Assembly: GCA_036023115.1 (NCBI GenBank)
Contig: JAYKKT010000079.1
Location: 7,797,501-7,861,500 of the forward strand
Origin: Brasenia schreberi
Lineage: Eukaryota; Streptophyta; Magnoliopsida; Nymphaeales; Cabombaceae
Direction of reading: 5' to 3'
Length of the DNA: 64,000 nucleotides
The position numbers and the translations under genes are program-made. Within the stretch, counting starts at the first letter, position 1. Each line of letters starts with the position of its first letter. The notes below the pieces were generated by a model, which saw only the letters and a list, made by a program, of their open reading frames with translations, was not told where the DNA came from and did no database searches. Positions 53,293 to 64,000 of the stretch are shown here, piece by piece.

Positions 53293-55960
53293 TTCTTTAC
53301 CATCAACTAAGCATACCTTGATTGATGACAAACAAAGACATATGTAAACATCCTATTTTCTTGTTAAAATATTTAAATTTCTATCAAAAGAATCTTAAAA
53401 CAATTAATTTAAAAATATTGAGAATGAGGTCTTATCCTTAAAATAAAAGGGATACACGAGACCAACCATATATTGAATTGATATATAATTTCATTATGAA
53501 ATGCTCATGATTGAACTTACTTTTCATGTTTCATTGTGAAACAAATCCATGAGAAGCTATATGGCATTAAAATTTGACTGATTTACTATGGTGAGTCCAC
53601 TTGAATACCAAGTAGAGCAAGATAGCAAGCAGAGCATAGATTTAAATGAAAACTAATTTACCAAGGGTTACACTACTTGATTTGAAGTATAACATACAAT
53701 AGGAAATGAGAAAATGGTTGGCAAGAGGTTATCATGAGACAAAACTTTTTATAGTATTTTACTATTGTAAATGACAGTCTTCATAACTATAAAAGCTCAT
53801 AAAGACAAGAATAACCTATTGCACACTTATTCTACATGTGAATGCATGTATGTAAATTTTGTATTGAAAGTTTAAATATTGAAGAATCTTGTATGTAATT
53901 GGTCCAACATCTCGGTGTGAATGCATCCTAGAGAGTCTTTCTGTGTTGGTTCTTTAGGAACACTAGCTTAGCCACATAATCTTGGGTGAAGCCTTAAGTG
54001 AATGGAACTTAGAAGTAGTAGGTTTAGGTCAAAGAGATTGATGGTTGGAAGATGTTGCATCTTCTATAGGTTCATGCTCCAAGTTCTTTGGAATTGAGAG
54101 AGTTGTAAAACACAAACAACACCTTGGCCTTGGATAGTAAGGGTGTGAAGACATGAAGAATTTTTGGAGATCTCAATAAACCTACAAAGAGCTAAGTGCT
54201 TATGTGATATGAAATATACACTCATATATACACAAAATGATGTGTGTACGCTAGTGTGTAGCTATATGGGTGTGTACGATAAGTATGTATGCCCTACACT
54301 ATGTGAACTTTATGTGGGGTGTTTAAGTCAAGTTGCTCACAAGACAAGTAGTAATTATCAACCTAGACTAGCCAGATGACTTGGTAGACCTGTAGGTCCA
54401 ATTCTAGCATGCTAAAAGAGAATTATGTGCAACTACAACAATAGAGCATGAGGTGTGCTCAAGTTCTCATATAGGTCTCTCTTAACCCTTAGGCCTATCC
54501 CTCACCCATTTTTTCAATAGAACATGAGGATGACTATTAGAGCAATAACTACAGTAATACACTACCAAACAGAATTAGGTGGGATGAAGAAATCCTGGAG
54601 GGATTTATCACAAATGTTGAGTTTTCCCTCCATAATAACCGGTAAGATCAAGTTGAAGATGAATGGTGCCTCTTTTAATGTCTTGAAAAATCCTACAATA
54701 CAAAGAAGCCTTTAGCAAGACTAAGTGAATGCATTATAGAAGAAAAATATACATAAAACCATATTCAAAAGAGCATGAGAGCATAAAGTTATAAAATAAA
54801 AATAATAAGTTTAAAGAAGGAAAATGAGACAACCTAAAGAGAAAGTGAGTTAGAATGGAATGAGATGGCACAAAAGTGAAGGCATGATGTGAATGATGTC
54901 ATGGGTGATATATAAATACTAGTGAAATGAAGAAGAAAAGTTTGCCTGAATGGAGAGAACCCAAAATGGCCTTAGAAAATTTTCCTCAATAACAAGGGAC
55001 TATCATATAAGAGTAATGTAAGTAAAAATATTTTTAGTATAATAAGAAGACTTTAATCCTAGTGTCAAAAGGAGAACAAAACTTGACTCTTATCATGAGT
55101 CAAACAAAAAAATACCCCAGCTTGTATAAAAATGCTTTTATATCATGAGATGTATCATGGATGTGGCCTAGTATTGTCCTGGTATAATGAAATAAATGTT
55201 TTCAATCTCGGTGCGACAAAGAATGCCCTTCCTCAAATTTCACAATAGAAGATATGCATTTTAATATAAGATAAAAAATAATAAGACTCTTCACAATGAC
55301 CATTAAAATAAGAATAATCATGTAAGTCAACTCTTTGTAGGTGATCATGACTCGTGCTAGTTTTGAAAAATAATGTCTTTTTAAAAGTCAACCTCTTTTA
55401 ATTTGAAAGAAAGCATCCCCAATTAATTCCTTATTTATACTAATAGAGGAAGAAGATAATATCAATTTTAGTAATTAGAATCTTTGAAAATATTATTGTC
55501 TTTGGTATTCTATAGAGTCCTAATAAAATTGGCTTGTAGCTTGTTGATGAGGCAAATGTTGGAAGTAAAGTTTGTTGAGGTGTATATAGAAGGTAAACTT
55601 ATCATTGTTTTCATCTAAATTATTGAATAAGACAAGATTTTATATCTAAACAACTCTCCATTTCTTATATGCAAGTACTTGGGATTGCCGAAGTCATATG
55701 TACAAAAGAGGTCACAAGTAAAAGGTTGTAGAGTTTAGTACTATTCACTCAAAGATGCTCTTACCATGTGCTCTCAATATGTAGAAGCGATTGAGAGTCA
55801 ATTTAATAGGCCTATGCATGCTAATCCATTGACTACTTCGTTGTTCATACATGCTCGCTTGAGCACTTAAGAGCTCTTTTCATATCATATGATACACCTA
55901 GGTTGGGGACGTGTTAAAATGTAAGATAAACCAACAAGAGTAGTGAGTATTATCAAATAA
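53293..55960. other. Unclassified AT-rich region
   Basis: No domain was read. The opening (ccatcaactaagcataccttgattgatgac) resembles 38995-39025 (acatcaaccaagaccaacttgattaatgac), so at least the left end is a dispersed repeat. Open frames (54164, 54524) lack homology. It may be decayed retroelement DNA. Confidence 0.4.
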
Positions 55961-56328
55961 AATATTTATGGATATTATGGATGCTCATGTGGGAGGGTGG
56001 GGGCAGGGATCACGATCTCTGGCCCTGTCCCTATAATGAGGAGGAGAATTCCCTTGTCCCCACCCTCGTGTCCCATGGGGACTCACATCCATTTTTCAAC
56101 AAGTGTTTGCTATAAAAAATAGGGTAGTACTAAGGGAGTTGTGTGAGTTTTCGAGTGCCAATGACTTTTTGAAGCCTTAGTACTAAGGGAGGGACACTCA
56201 CGTTCTGTATTAGTATTGGTGGTCAATTGCAACTCTAAGAAAAATCTGCTAAGACTGATTCGGCCCTTAGACCGAGTGTCAGTCATGTTTTGAGCACCAT
56301 TAGCTCTTCCAACGATTAGGGTGTGACA
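55961..56328 (+). repeat. Probable 5' LTR end of element E
   Basis: The sequence before the primer-binding site ends GTGTGACA, a common Gypsy LTR end. The start was not located. 55.97-56.1 kb contains a G/C-rich patch (gggtgggggcagggatc ... gtccccaccctc) that may be a separate small repeat. Confidence 0.4.
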
Positions 56329-56332
56329 ATTT

Positions 56333-57760
56333 TTATATCAAAGCAGTAACGATCTCATCTCAATGCCCTTTAGTTTTGCTGAGATGGACCCAAAGGCTTC
56401 AATAAGCATCATGCCACCCATGGATCAAACACACCCTAAAATGAAAAAGGAACGCATGCGAGACTATTCGGCCGAAAAGGTCATGAGCAAAAGTCAGTTA
56501 CCTAAAGTGAAAGCAAACATATCCAATTGTGAGGCTAGTCTAGAAACCTTGAGGGAATATGTCTACCACATCAAAAACTTTGTCAAACAAGAATTCGAGA
56601 TGAAGCATGAAGTCATCATTGTCTTCAAGAAAAACTAGGGCGAGGCCTTAATGAATCTACAGAAAAGGGTTGATGACTTATTGTCTGTACCATCAAATGC
56701 GGAAGAAACAACACGTTCGTCTAAGAAAGGTTGGAAGCCCTTGAGACACGCTGTATGACCCTTGATCGAGCAATCGTTAGCGAGTGATCATCACCCCCTA
56801 TTGAGAGAATAGTATCCCGAAACCTGATGCCTACTCGGGGACTCGCAGCTCAAAAGACCTTAAGAACTTCTTGTGGCAAGTTGATGAGTAAATCGAGGAT
56901 AATAAGATTAGAAAAGAGAACAGAATGATTGGTATTATTACATCATTCTTCAAAGGTGACACTCTAATGTAGTGGCGATGTCGGTTTACTGATGTGGATG
57001 AGGGACTCTTCATAATTGATACTTTTGATGCTTTCAAGTGGAAGATACAGAATCAATTCCTCCTCAATGACCCAGACTTCTTGACCGAAAGGATCTCACG
57101 CGACTCAAGCATGACCGATCTATTAGAGAATGCATCAACATGTTCACCTCCTTGATGTTGGAGATCTCAAATATGATAAAAGTAGATCATTTATTCTTCT
57201 TTATGAATGGATTACAGCATGAGGTGGAGCGAGATATTCGACAGATGTGGGTGAAGGACTTAGCTTCGACTCTTATTGCGGTTGAATGCTTGGATGATGA
57301 TGAACCACGGAGAGAAGACCGATTTCATCTCCCCTTGAGACCAAAGAAGTCTAACGTCGACAATAAGGGCACTACTGCATTTATTCAAACTCCAAAAGGA
57401 GGGAATGACCACAAGTTATTTCAAAATGAACAAAGAGAAAGCCGACCATACTAAGACAAGGAAAATGTCATATTTTCATTCTTTTATTACAAAGGGAACC
57501 ATTGTGCGTGAAACTGCCCAATAAAACCATCAACATAAGTGACAACTGTCATGACCATTATAGAGTCCCCAGATAATGTAGTTGGATATGAGGAATTCAT
57601 ACACCATTGTGGGGTTCTCCGGATATTAAACTCAATCTGGCAATTGCTGAAACCAATGTCCATGCCTTATGAACGGGATGGGCTTGTCCTGGGCAATAAT
57701 TGATTTGGGAGCTACACATATATTGATTAACACTTTTATCTTAAATTCCACACATTGTTA
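56333..57760 (+). pseudogene. Element E: Gypsy gag and protease start, degenerate
   Basis: The primer-binding site is TATATCAAAGCAG (56334-56346), close to the initiator-Met type TGGTATCAGAGCAG. gag pieces follow: 56363-56638; then in broken frames a GDTLM*WRCRF segment (usual GDAxxWWRxxx), FKWKIQNQFLLND and, at 57140-57454, MLEISNMIKVDHLFFFMNGL, VKDLASTLIAVECL. A zinc-knuckle remnant (KGNHCAxNCPI, first two Cys lost) and WAIIDLGATHI (protease, normally VDSGATH) lie at about 57485-57725. Sequence homology then stops. The gag style is that of chromovirus-type Gypsy elements, unlike A/B. Confidence 0.72.
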
Positions 57761-58072
57761 GCTTAAATTCCACAGTATATGTAAATATAGTTTGAAGATC
57801 AAAACTGTGTTATCTTAAATTTCACAAAGCAGGTATGAAAATGAGAGAAGTACTATGTGGAATTTAAAGATTAAACCATTTCTACAACTAGCATTCCCTT
57901 AACTTAGAAAATCGGCTTCTAATCAAACACGTAAAAAACCGACGACATAGGGGAGTAATTTCGTGTCGCGATTCTTACTGGGTACAAACATTTACACGAA
58001 CTAGAATTTCGGGTTATACCGTTCTCAAACATAGGAATCCAGAAAGATTAGGACCTAACTGTTCCATGGGGT
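57761..58072. other. 5' flank of the PPR gene
   Basis: About 300 bp of AT-rich DNA between element E and the PPR start. No clear TATA box or element was seen. Confidence 0.4.
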
Positions 58073-60162
58073 TTGGAAATAGTTTTCAACCAGCAATTGA
58101 CGCGCCTCGGTTTTACCTCACTAGCTGCGTCATTGCCCCAAGCGCAAAGTCTTCAGTCTGGGGCGCTCCTTCAGACTATCACAAGCACTAATTCGATCGA
58201 ACAAGGGAAGCAGCTTTTTGGGTACGCCACCGTTTCCGGCCTTCTCTTCAACAACACTTATTTGTGCACGAAGCTTGCTGCCATGCATTCCAGTTTCGGT
58301 GAGATGGGCGGTGCGCGTTTCATCTTTGACCAGATCGTTTTGAGGAGCTCTTTTCTGTGGAATATTATGATTAGGGGCTACGTTAACAGTGGATTGGCGG
58401 AAGACGCGCTGGTTTTGTTCGATGAAATGCGTTGCTTTGGGCAGAAGGCTGATAATTTCACATACCCATTCGTTCTCAAGGCTTGTGGTGACCTGTTGAT
58501 GGTGGAGTTGGGGAAGGAGCTTCATTGCCGGATTGTGGTTAGTGGATTTGAGCTCGATGTTTATGTTGGCAATTCCCTGATATCGATGTATACGAGATTT
58601 AGTGAAGTTGTAAGTGCTCGCAAATTGTTCGATAAAATGCCTGAACGGGTTTTGACTAGCTGGAACATCATGATTTCTGGGTACGCTCAAAATGGCGATT
58701 GTAGGGATGCGCTTTCGGTTTTTCATCTGATGAGGAATGGCGTTGCTCCGGATCGGGTGACCTTTCTGAGTCTGGTGTCCATTTGTGCTAATTTGTCGGC
58801 TTTGGAGCTTGGGAAACAGGTTCATGGCCGAGTGGTTCACGAAATCTTCGGAAATGACCTCTTTGCGAGGAATTCTTTGGTAGACATGTATGGTAAATGT
58901 GGGTTCTTGAGGATTGCAGTGAAGCTGTTTGAGGGAAGTGTTGATCGAGATGTGGTGTCTTGGAATTCTATAATTGCTGGCTATGATAGAACGGGAGATC
59001 CCATCGGGTGCTTCAGTCATTTTCAGAGAATGCATGCCGAGGGATTTATAGTTGATCAAGCAGCTGTAATTGCACTTTTTGGAGCTTGTAACCAGTTGGC
59101 TGCTTTACAGTGTGCACAGTGTATGCATGCTTACATTCTTAGAATTGAATTTGTTCGTAATGTAACATCATAAACTTCCTTAGTTGATATGTAAGTGTTG
59201 AGTATGCACGGCAAGTTTTTGATGAGGTGCTGGAAAGGAATTTGTTCTCTTGGAGTGCTATGATCGCTGGCTATGGAGTCCACGGGAAAGGTAGGGATTC
59301 TCTTTCACTTTTTGATGAAATGAAGAAGAAGGGAGTTAAACCTGATGGGGTTACCTTCATATCTGTTTTGTCTGCATGCAGCCACACAGGCTTGGTGGAA
59401 GAGGGTAGGGAAATCTTTTATCAGATGCAAAGAGAGTATTATGTAATTCCTCAAATGGAGCACTATGTGTGCTTCATTGACCTTCTTGGTAGAGCTGGCC
59501 TTTTAGAGTTGGCATATGACCTAACTAAGAGCATGAAACTAAAACCAAATATTGATGTATGGGTATCTCTTCTTTCTGCTTGTAAAGTACATAAGAAGTT
59601 TTCTCTTCCAGAAAATATAGCAGATCATATTTTTGAGTTGAAGCCTAAAGGTGTTGGCGTGTATGTTTCTCTTTCAAACGTATATGCATCAGCCGGAAGA
59701 TGGAAGATGTTGAGGCCGTTAGAGCTATAGTGAGACAGAGGAGAATGAAAAGGGCCCTTGGTTACAGCTTTGTGGATCTGAACTTTCGTGCATTGGTTTT
59801 TGGTTGATGACTGGTCCCATCCTCAATTTGAAGAGATTTATGCCAAATTAGCTGATTTGAGTCGTCAAATGAAGGCTGCTGGGTATGAGCAGGATGCAAG
59901 TTCCGTGTTGTATAATGTTATAGATGATGTGAAGGAGAAAATGCTTGAGTGCCTCAGTGAGAGGTTAGCAATTGCATTTGTCCTTCTCAATACTAGACTA
60001 GGGACTCCCATCAGAATTGCAAAGAACCTCCGTGTTTGTGCTGATTGTCACTCAGCTACAAAGCTGATATCTAAGCTTGTCAACCGGCTGATCATTGTGA
60101 GGGATGCTTGTAGGTTTCACCATTTCAGTGGGGACTCTTGTTCTTGTGGCGATTATTGGTGA
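58073..60162 (+). pseudogene. DYW-class PPR protein gene, disrupted
   Basis: The main frame 58073-59173 (366 codons) starts at a Met and holds tandem PPR/PLS motifs from about residue 60: FLWNIMIRGYVNSGLAEDAL, FTYPFVLKACGD, YVGNSLISMYTRFSE, SWNIMISGYAQNGDCRDAL, RVTFLSLVSICANLSALELGKQVHG, DLFARNSLVDMYGKCG. Stops at 59171-59173 and 59192-59194 and a deletion nearby break it. 59227-59730 continues (LFSWSAMIAGYGVHGKG, VTFISVLSACSHTGLVEEG); 59705-59787 is shifted (AVRAIVRQRRMKR); 59788-60162 carries the E/DYW region. The DYW deaminase keeps CADCHSATK (60037-60048 is CxxC) and ends CSCGDYW, but the catalytic HSE reads LSE (codon 59953-59955). Such proteins bind organelle RNA and edit C to U. Single exon, as usual. 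Four lesions and the lost His argue for a pseudogene, unless some are sequencing errors. Confidence 0.87.
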
Positions 60163-61890
60163 TTTTCTGTTGTACAGTGTTTATTGCTTAGAGAGCAGAA
60201 TATAGACAATGATCTCCCATAATGAAATTGCCATAAGGTGCCAGTGCAATTAAACGTGCTTATAAAGTGTCACAGGTAAAAAGAGGAATCTGAAACATTT
60301 TCTTTAGGAAGTAGTCGATGTTGGGCTAAATGATCAAACATATATGCAAAAGGTCGGTAAAAGTGGAACTGCTTGTTTCTGGAGTTTTGTGGAAGCTTGC
60401 CCTTTCCCATATGAAATGTGCGAAGGTGTTGAAGATCATAGCGATACTGACCATCACGAGGCTTCTGCTGGCCTTCTATTGGACTCACGATGGTAAAAAG
60501 GAACACAATGCTGCTGCTGGTGGAGAGAGAAATCAGCGGTGGCAGGAAGAGGATGTTGTAGTGCAGGGAGTGTCTGGTGCTCTCAGCCAGATGTTAGATA
60601 CTACCCTCAACCTTTTCCAGCTACCATTGCAGGTGCAGGACTAAGCCGGTCGAGCCCTCCTGACCCAATTAGAAACCCAAACAACCGAACTGGTTCATGC
60701 TCAATCCACAGGTTTTCTAAATGAGTTTGCCCCTTCATTTTTGTCCTGTGTGTGTGTGAGGCTTGTGTGGAACGAGTTATTATTTATGAGATGGCTGGAT
60801 ATGGTTTGTAATCCTATTTGCTTCTTGAAGAAATGAAGGATGAAGCTTTCTTGTCATGCTTTTTGTCTGGGTTTAGTTTTGCAAATGCATGGAAAATAAC
60901 TCTAAATAATAAATCATAATATTCACAACACTTAGTAGTTGACCAAAGACAGCTCAGTGGAGCCGAAGAAGTTCAAAAGTCCATTGCCCAGCAAAAACCA
61001 ATACCTAAAAGAGAAACTCTTTAAGAGTTTGTCATACATGAACCTTTTCTTTTTGCAGTTGCTCCAAAGATTTACCTAGTTCAATTCAATCCTATCCCTT
61101 AATGCAGAATGCTACAATCTTATAAAACAGTCATTTTTAGTTGATGGGAATTCATTTCTTAAAGTATGTCCTTAGTTTTCTTTAAATATTTTTTTCATTT
61201 GTTGAGATAGATTTTTCGGGAGCTTTTAAACCCCGGCCAGAACAAACAGATTAATTTAGTAGCTTCAGGTTGGGTTTTATCCGTTGAGTTCTTTGGGTCA
61301 ATTCAGGTAAACCTGTTCACCCTAAGTATGTGCATTATGCATATAGCAAAAGTTTGTCATGAAAATCTTTAGTGGTTCAGCCACTTTGAACACCCTTCTA
61401 GGATGTTTCTAAACAGTGAACCCACCAAGTCTCAAATATTACAGACATTATTCGCTACCTCTCAAAATGCTGCAAGGGAAAAAAGTTGTATCATGCCAAC
61501 TGATTGTTTGCAGGATCTGAGCTGTCGAACCTTATTTTGACAAACACACACATGCAAACACGCATACCCACGCAGACATCGCTTTCCAGTGATAAATACT
61601 AATAAAAAATGTGTCCGATTCCAGTAGCGGTAACCAATTATGAGAAAGAATGAAGTTCCTTTCTATTTATTTGATTATTTTCTTGGTTGGAAGGAGAAGT
61701 TCAAAAGAACTTCAAGGGGTGTTGATCACCACACCAGGCTCGGGAGTACAGTAAAAATGCAGGGTAGCAAGGCCCACCTTTGACCTGATTACGAGGCCCA
61801 GCAGCAGCTCACCCTACGTGAGTCGCTGGACATAATCACAGCCTCAAATCAAACACCCCCAAAGGGTGCAGACGTGTCTCTCTCTTATTC
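60163..61890. other. 3' flank of the PPR gene, no recognised gene
   Basis: Short open frames at 60330-60724 have no homology I recognise. A possible polyadenylation context (aataataaatcataat) is at about 60905-60920. Nothing else supported. Confidence 0.4.
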
Positions 61891-61899
61891 GTACTGCTG

Positions 61900-62700
61900 A
61901 TCTTCTAGTTAATGCTCCGGCACCACTGATGGGAACGTCTGCCACCAGTGGGAGTTTGTTAGTGTGAAGCTGTTTTTAGCTACAGTATCAGCAATATGAT
62001 TGTCTTCTCAACGGACTGACTGTACTACGGTCCACTCTCAAGCCTCTTTACGGTGAGTTGTTGACAATGCGAGTAATGGAGGCTGCGAAACTCTCGATCC
62101 CTTTAACGGGGTATTCCAGGTCACTAGCTTGTGGGTTCAAAATTCTTTGGTTCTGCCACCTCCACAGTAACCAGCACTTCTTTCCAAAGTAATCTTCTCC
62201 CTGAGACATCAGATAGATTATCTCTCAACCACTCTATTCGACTACTGCAGTAGAAGTTTAGAAGGATGGCGTTGGGAACCAGTTGGCGCCATATTTCTGT
62301 TGCCTTAGAGCAATTCCACAGTGCATGCATGGCGCCGTCCTTAGCACTACAGACATGATATCCGATAGGTACTCCCATCCACTTATGCAGGTTCTCTATT
62401 TCTGTAGTCGGTCATGTACTAGAAGCCAGAGGAACAATTTCATTCGCTCCGGCTCCATACCCACTTCCATGCACCTTCTCTTGACCTTCGGTGTTCTTCA
62501 TAATCAAATAACCAGTTCTAGCTGAAAACTTTCCCACTGGTCATTAATGCCCAGCTGACTTCATCGTCTCCATATCATCCTGCCTGCGGTGGGATTGCAG
62601 GGAGACTTCTAATTGATTGCAGAGATAAATAGACTCCAACAGTTTGCAGGTCCCACGCTCCATTAAGCGCAGTTCAGGCTGGATATGGTGCAGAAAATAT
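61900..62700 (-). pseudogene. LINE-type non-LTR retrotransposon ORF2 tail
   Basis: Minus strand near 62430-62460 reads ERMKLFLWLLVHDRLQ, followed (frame change) at 62124-62378 by WMGVPIGYHVCSAKDGAMHALWNCSKATEIWRQLV, the zf-RVT zinc-binding pattern (C...D.x.HAlw.C..a..iW) found after the RT of plant LINEs. Further along, about 61930-62000, REDNHIADTVAKNS matches the C-terminal RNase H (REaNxxADxLAk). RT itself is not visible. Confidence 0.65.
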
Positions 62701-64000
62701 ACAAAAAAAATACTCGTCAGAATGTATATAAACAGAAGGAAAAGGTCTAACTGGAATCCAGTTCCCCCCCCTCCAAATGCTCTGAACCATTTGCAACACT
62801 CTTCTGTCAGGCAGCAGCTTTAGTGCTTCAATTGCAGTCCCTGTAAATCGTAGTGCATGGGAAAAATTAAATTTAAGTCCAAGCGTAATTCAACTGGCAT
62901 TGCACAGACATACTCCTAATATGCGCAGCAACAGTTGCAGGCTGCTAATTCCTCTCTCTCTCTCTCTGTCTCACGTACATATAGGCATAGATCTGGTAAA
63001 CAAGGTTGAAACAAATTGTATCTTCAATGCAATACGAGTTTATCAGATAACGGACGTGAGAACAACATGATAAAGATATATGTATTGTATTTTGAAATGT
63101 TATTGGATAGTATCGAATGATACAATCCATATGGAATGAGTCCATGTCGATTTTTTAACCTTAAAAATACAAAAACAATGGGGTTTTCACCCCCTTTTTC
63201 TTTCAAACCCTTTCTCTATTTTTTATTTGCTTGATTTGATAGAGAAATCATAAGGTATTTTCTTAATCCCATGAAAATTCAAAAGGCTTTTGTAAAATGT
63301 GGCATACTCCACTATTTTTTTTTCTAATCCTTTCTCACCCGATTTTTTACTAGAAAAAATTGAGTTTTCAAAGATTTAGAGTCCCTTATTTTCTCAAAGT
63401 CTCTTTCTTGTTGTAGTTTACTTATATTCATGGCATTTGATAAGCTTGATCCCGCATGAAAGTATTCCGATCTAGTATAAAGGTATAATAATCCAATGTA
63501 CGAAAGTAATACGTTTGTGAATATGTGAATCTTTTGTAATGAGGTTGAGCATAAATGTATTTCTTAGATGAAACACCATCTTGTAGAAACTAAAAGAGAT
63601 TCAAGTGCTTGTAATCAGGTATTCAAAACTGTAAAATATAAAATGGAGTAAGTTTTGGAGGTTATAAAAAGAGAAAAAGATTATGATAAAGAGAGCATAA
63701 ATAGGCAGTTAAGATATGTCTCGTCAATTTAAAGATAATTCTAGAGAGATATCTTCAAACTGACTAAACTAGGAGACAACGAGATAAGGAGAAGAATATA
63801 GATTTGGATGGTAATAATAGTAAAGTTGGTTCTTATTCTATTATAAGATCTCTTTCTCGCTTAATGAGTACGAGGGGTAGTAGAGGAGGCAAAGGCAATG
63901 CACCTTCTTTTTTCTCTATGTACGACTCCTAGAGCTCAAACAGGCATTAGATTGACTTTGCTTCAAAAGATGTAATTAAGAAAGTTTATATAAATTGTCT
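62701..64000. other. AT-rich flank, no recognised gene
   Basis: A CT microsatellite at about 62950-62970 is the only distinct feature. Short open frames (62945, 63024) lie across it and are not supported. Confidence 0.45.

Noticed and set aside
58130..59059. 309-aa minus-strand open frame
   Set aside because: Antisense of the PPR coding region; no domain.
60270..60724. Open frames downstream of the PPR gene, possibly another exon
   Set aside because: The PPR reading ends in a complete DYW terminus; the frames show no homology and no splice context I trust.

Overview
This window looks like repeat-dominated nuclear DNA from a flowering plant. The evidence is several Ty3/Gypsy elements of the Tat lineage (recognisable by a second, archaeal-type RNase H), a Ty1/copia element, hAT and LINE remnants, one gene of the plant-specific PHYTOCHROME KINASE SUBSTRATE (PKS) family, and one pentatricopeptide-repeat (PPR) gene of the DYW class. 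The sequence does not let me name a species. No rRNA, tRNA, CRISPR or prokaryotic operon was seen.

Layout. 1-19.1 kb is a nest of minus-strand Tat elements: LTR-1 (1-2220), element A (2221-8646, gag-PR-RT-RH-aRH-INT, many frame breaks), LTR-2 (8650-10850, serving both A and its neighbour), and element C. C is split in two (10851-11564 and 16035-17330) by LTR-3 (11565-16034), apparently a solo LTR flanked by the 5-bp duplication GCTCC, which carries a captured 3' piece of a BRI1-like receptor kinase. Broken LTR pieces follow to 19.1 kb. 19.7-23.1 kb holds a further minus-strand Gypsy remnant (element D) and a hAT-like end. 25.5-26.8 kb is the PKS-family gene, the only intact host gene I see. 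27-29.7 kb is AT-rich intergenic DNA.

29.7-45 kb starts with a broken hAT transposase and continues with a second, more diverged Tat-like family (G), whose LTRs are rearranged in tandem. One G LTR is split by a short-LTR copia element (33645-37854) with matching 5-bp flanks. 45-49.9 kb is plus-strand Tat element B, a relative of A without LTRs. It abuts, in inverted orientation, the gag start, primer-binding site and 3.1-kb LTR of another minus-strand element (to 53292). 53.3-56 kb is unclassified AT-rich DNA, followed by a plus-strand Gypsy gag/protease remnant (56.1-57.8 kb). 58.07-60.16 kb is a DYW-class PPR gene broken by stops and frameshifts. 61.9-62.7 kb is a LINE ORF2 tail; the rest is AT-rich with no gene seen.

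The two host genes are independent and share no visible pathway: PKS proteins act at the plasma membrane in phototropin/phytochrome signalling, and DYW-PPR proteins act in organelle RNA editing. The most informative aspects are the stratified insertions, the kinase fragment inside an LTR, and a repeated (I/V)xxLLGxPK peptide in the PR-RT spacer of elements A and B. I found no convincing new multi-gene system. All homology calls are from reading translated motifs by eye.
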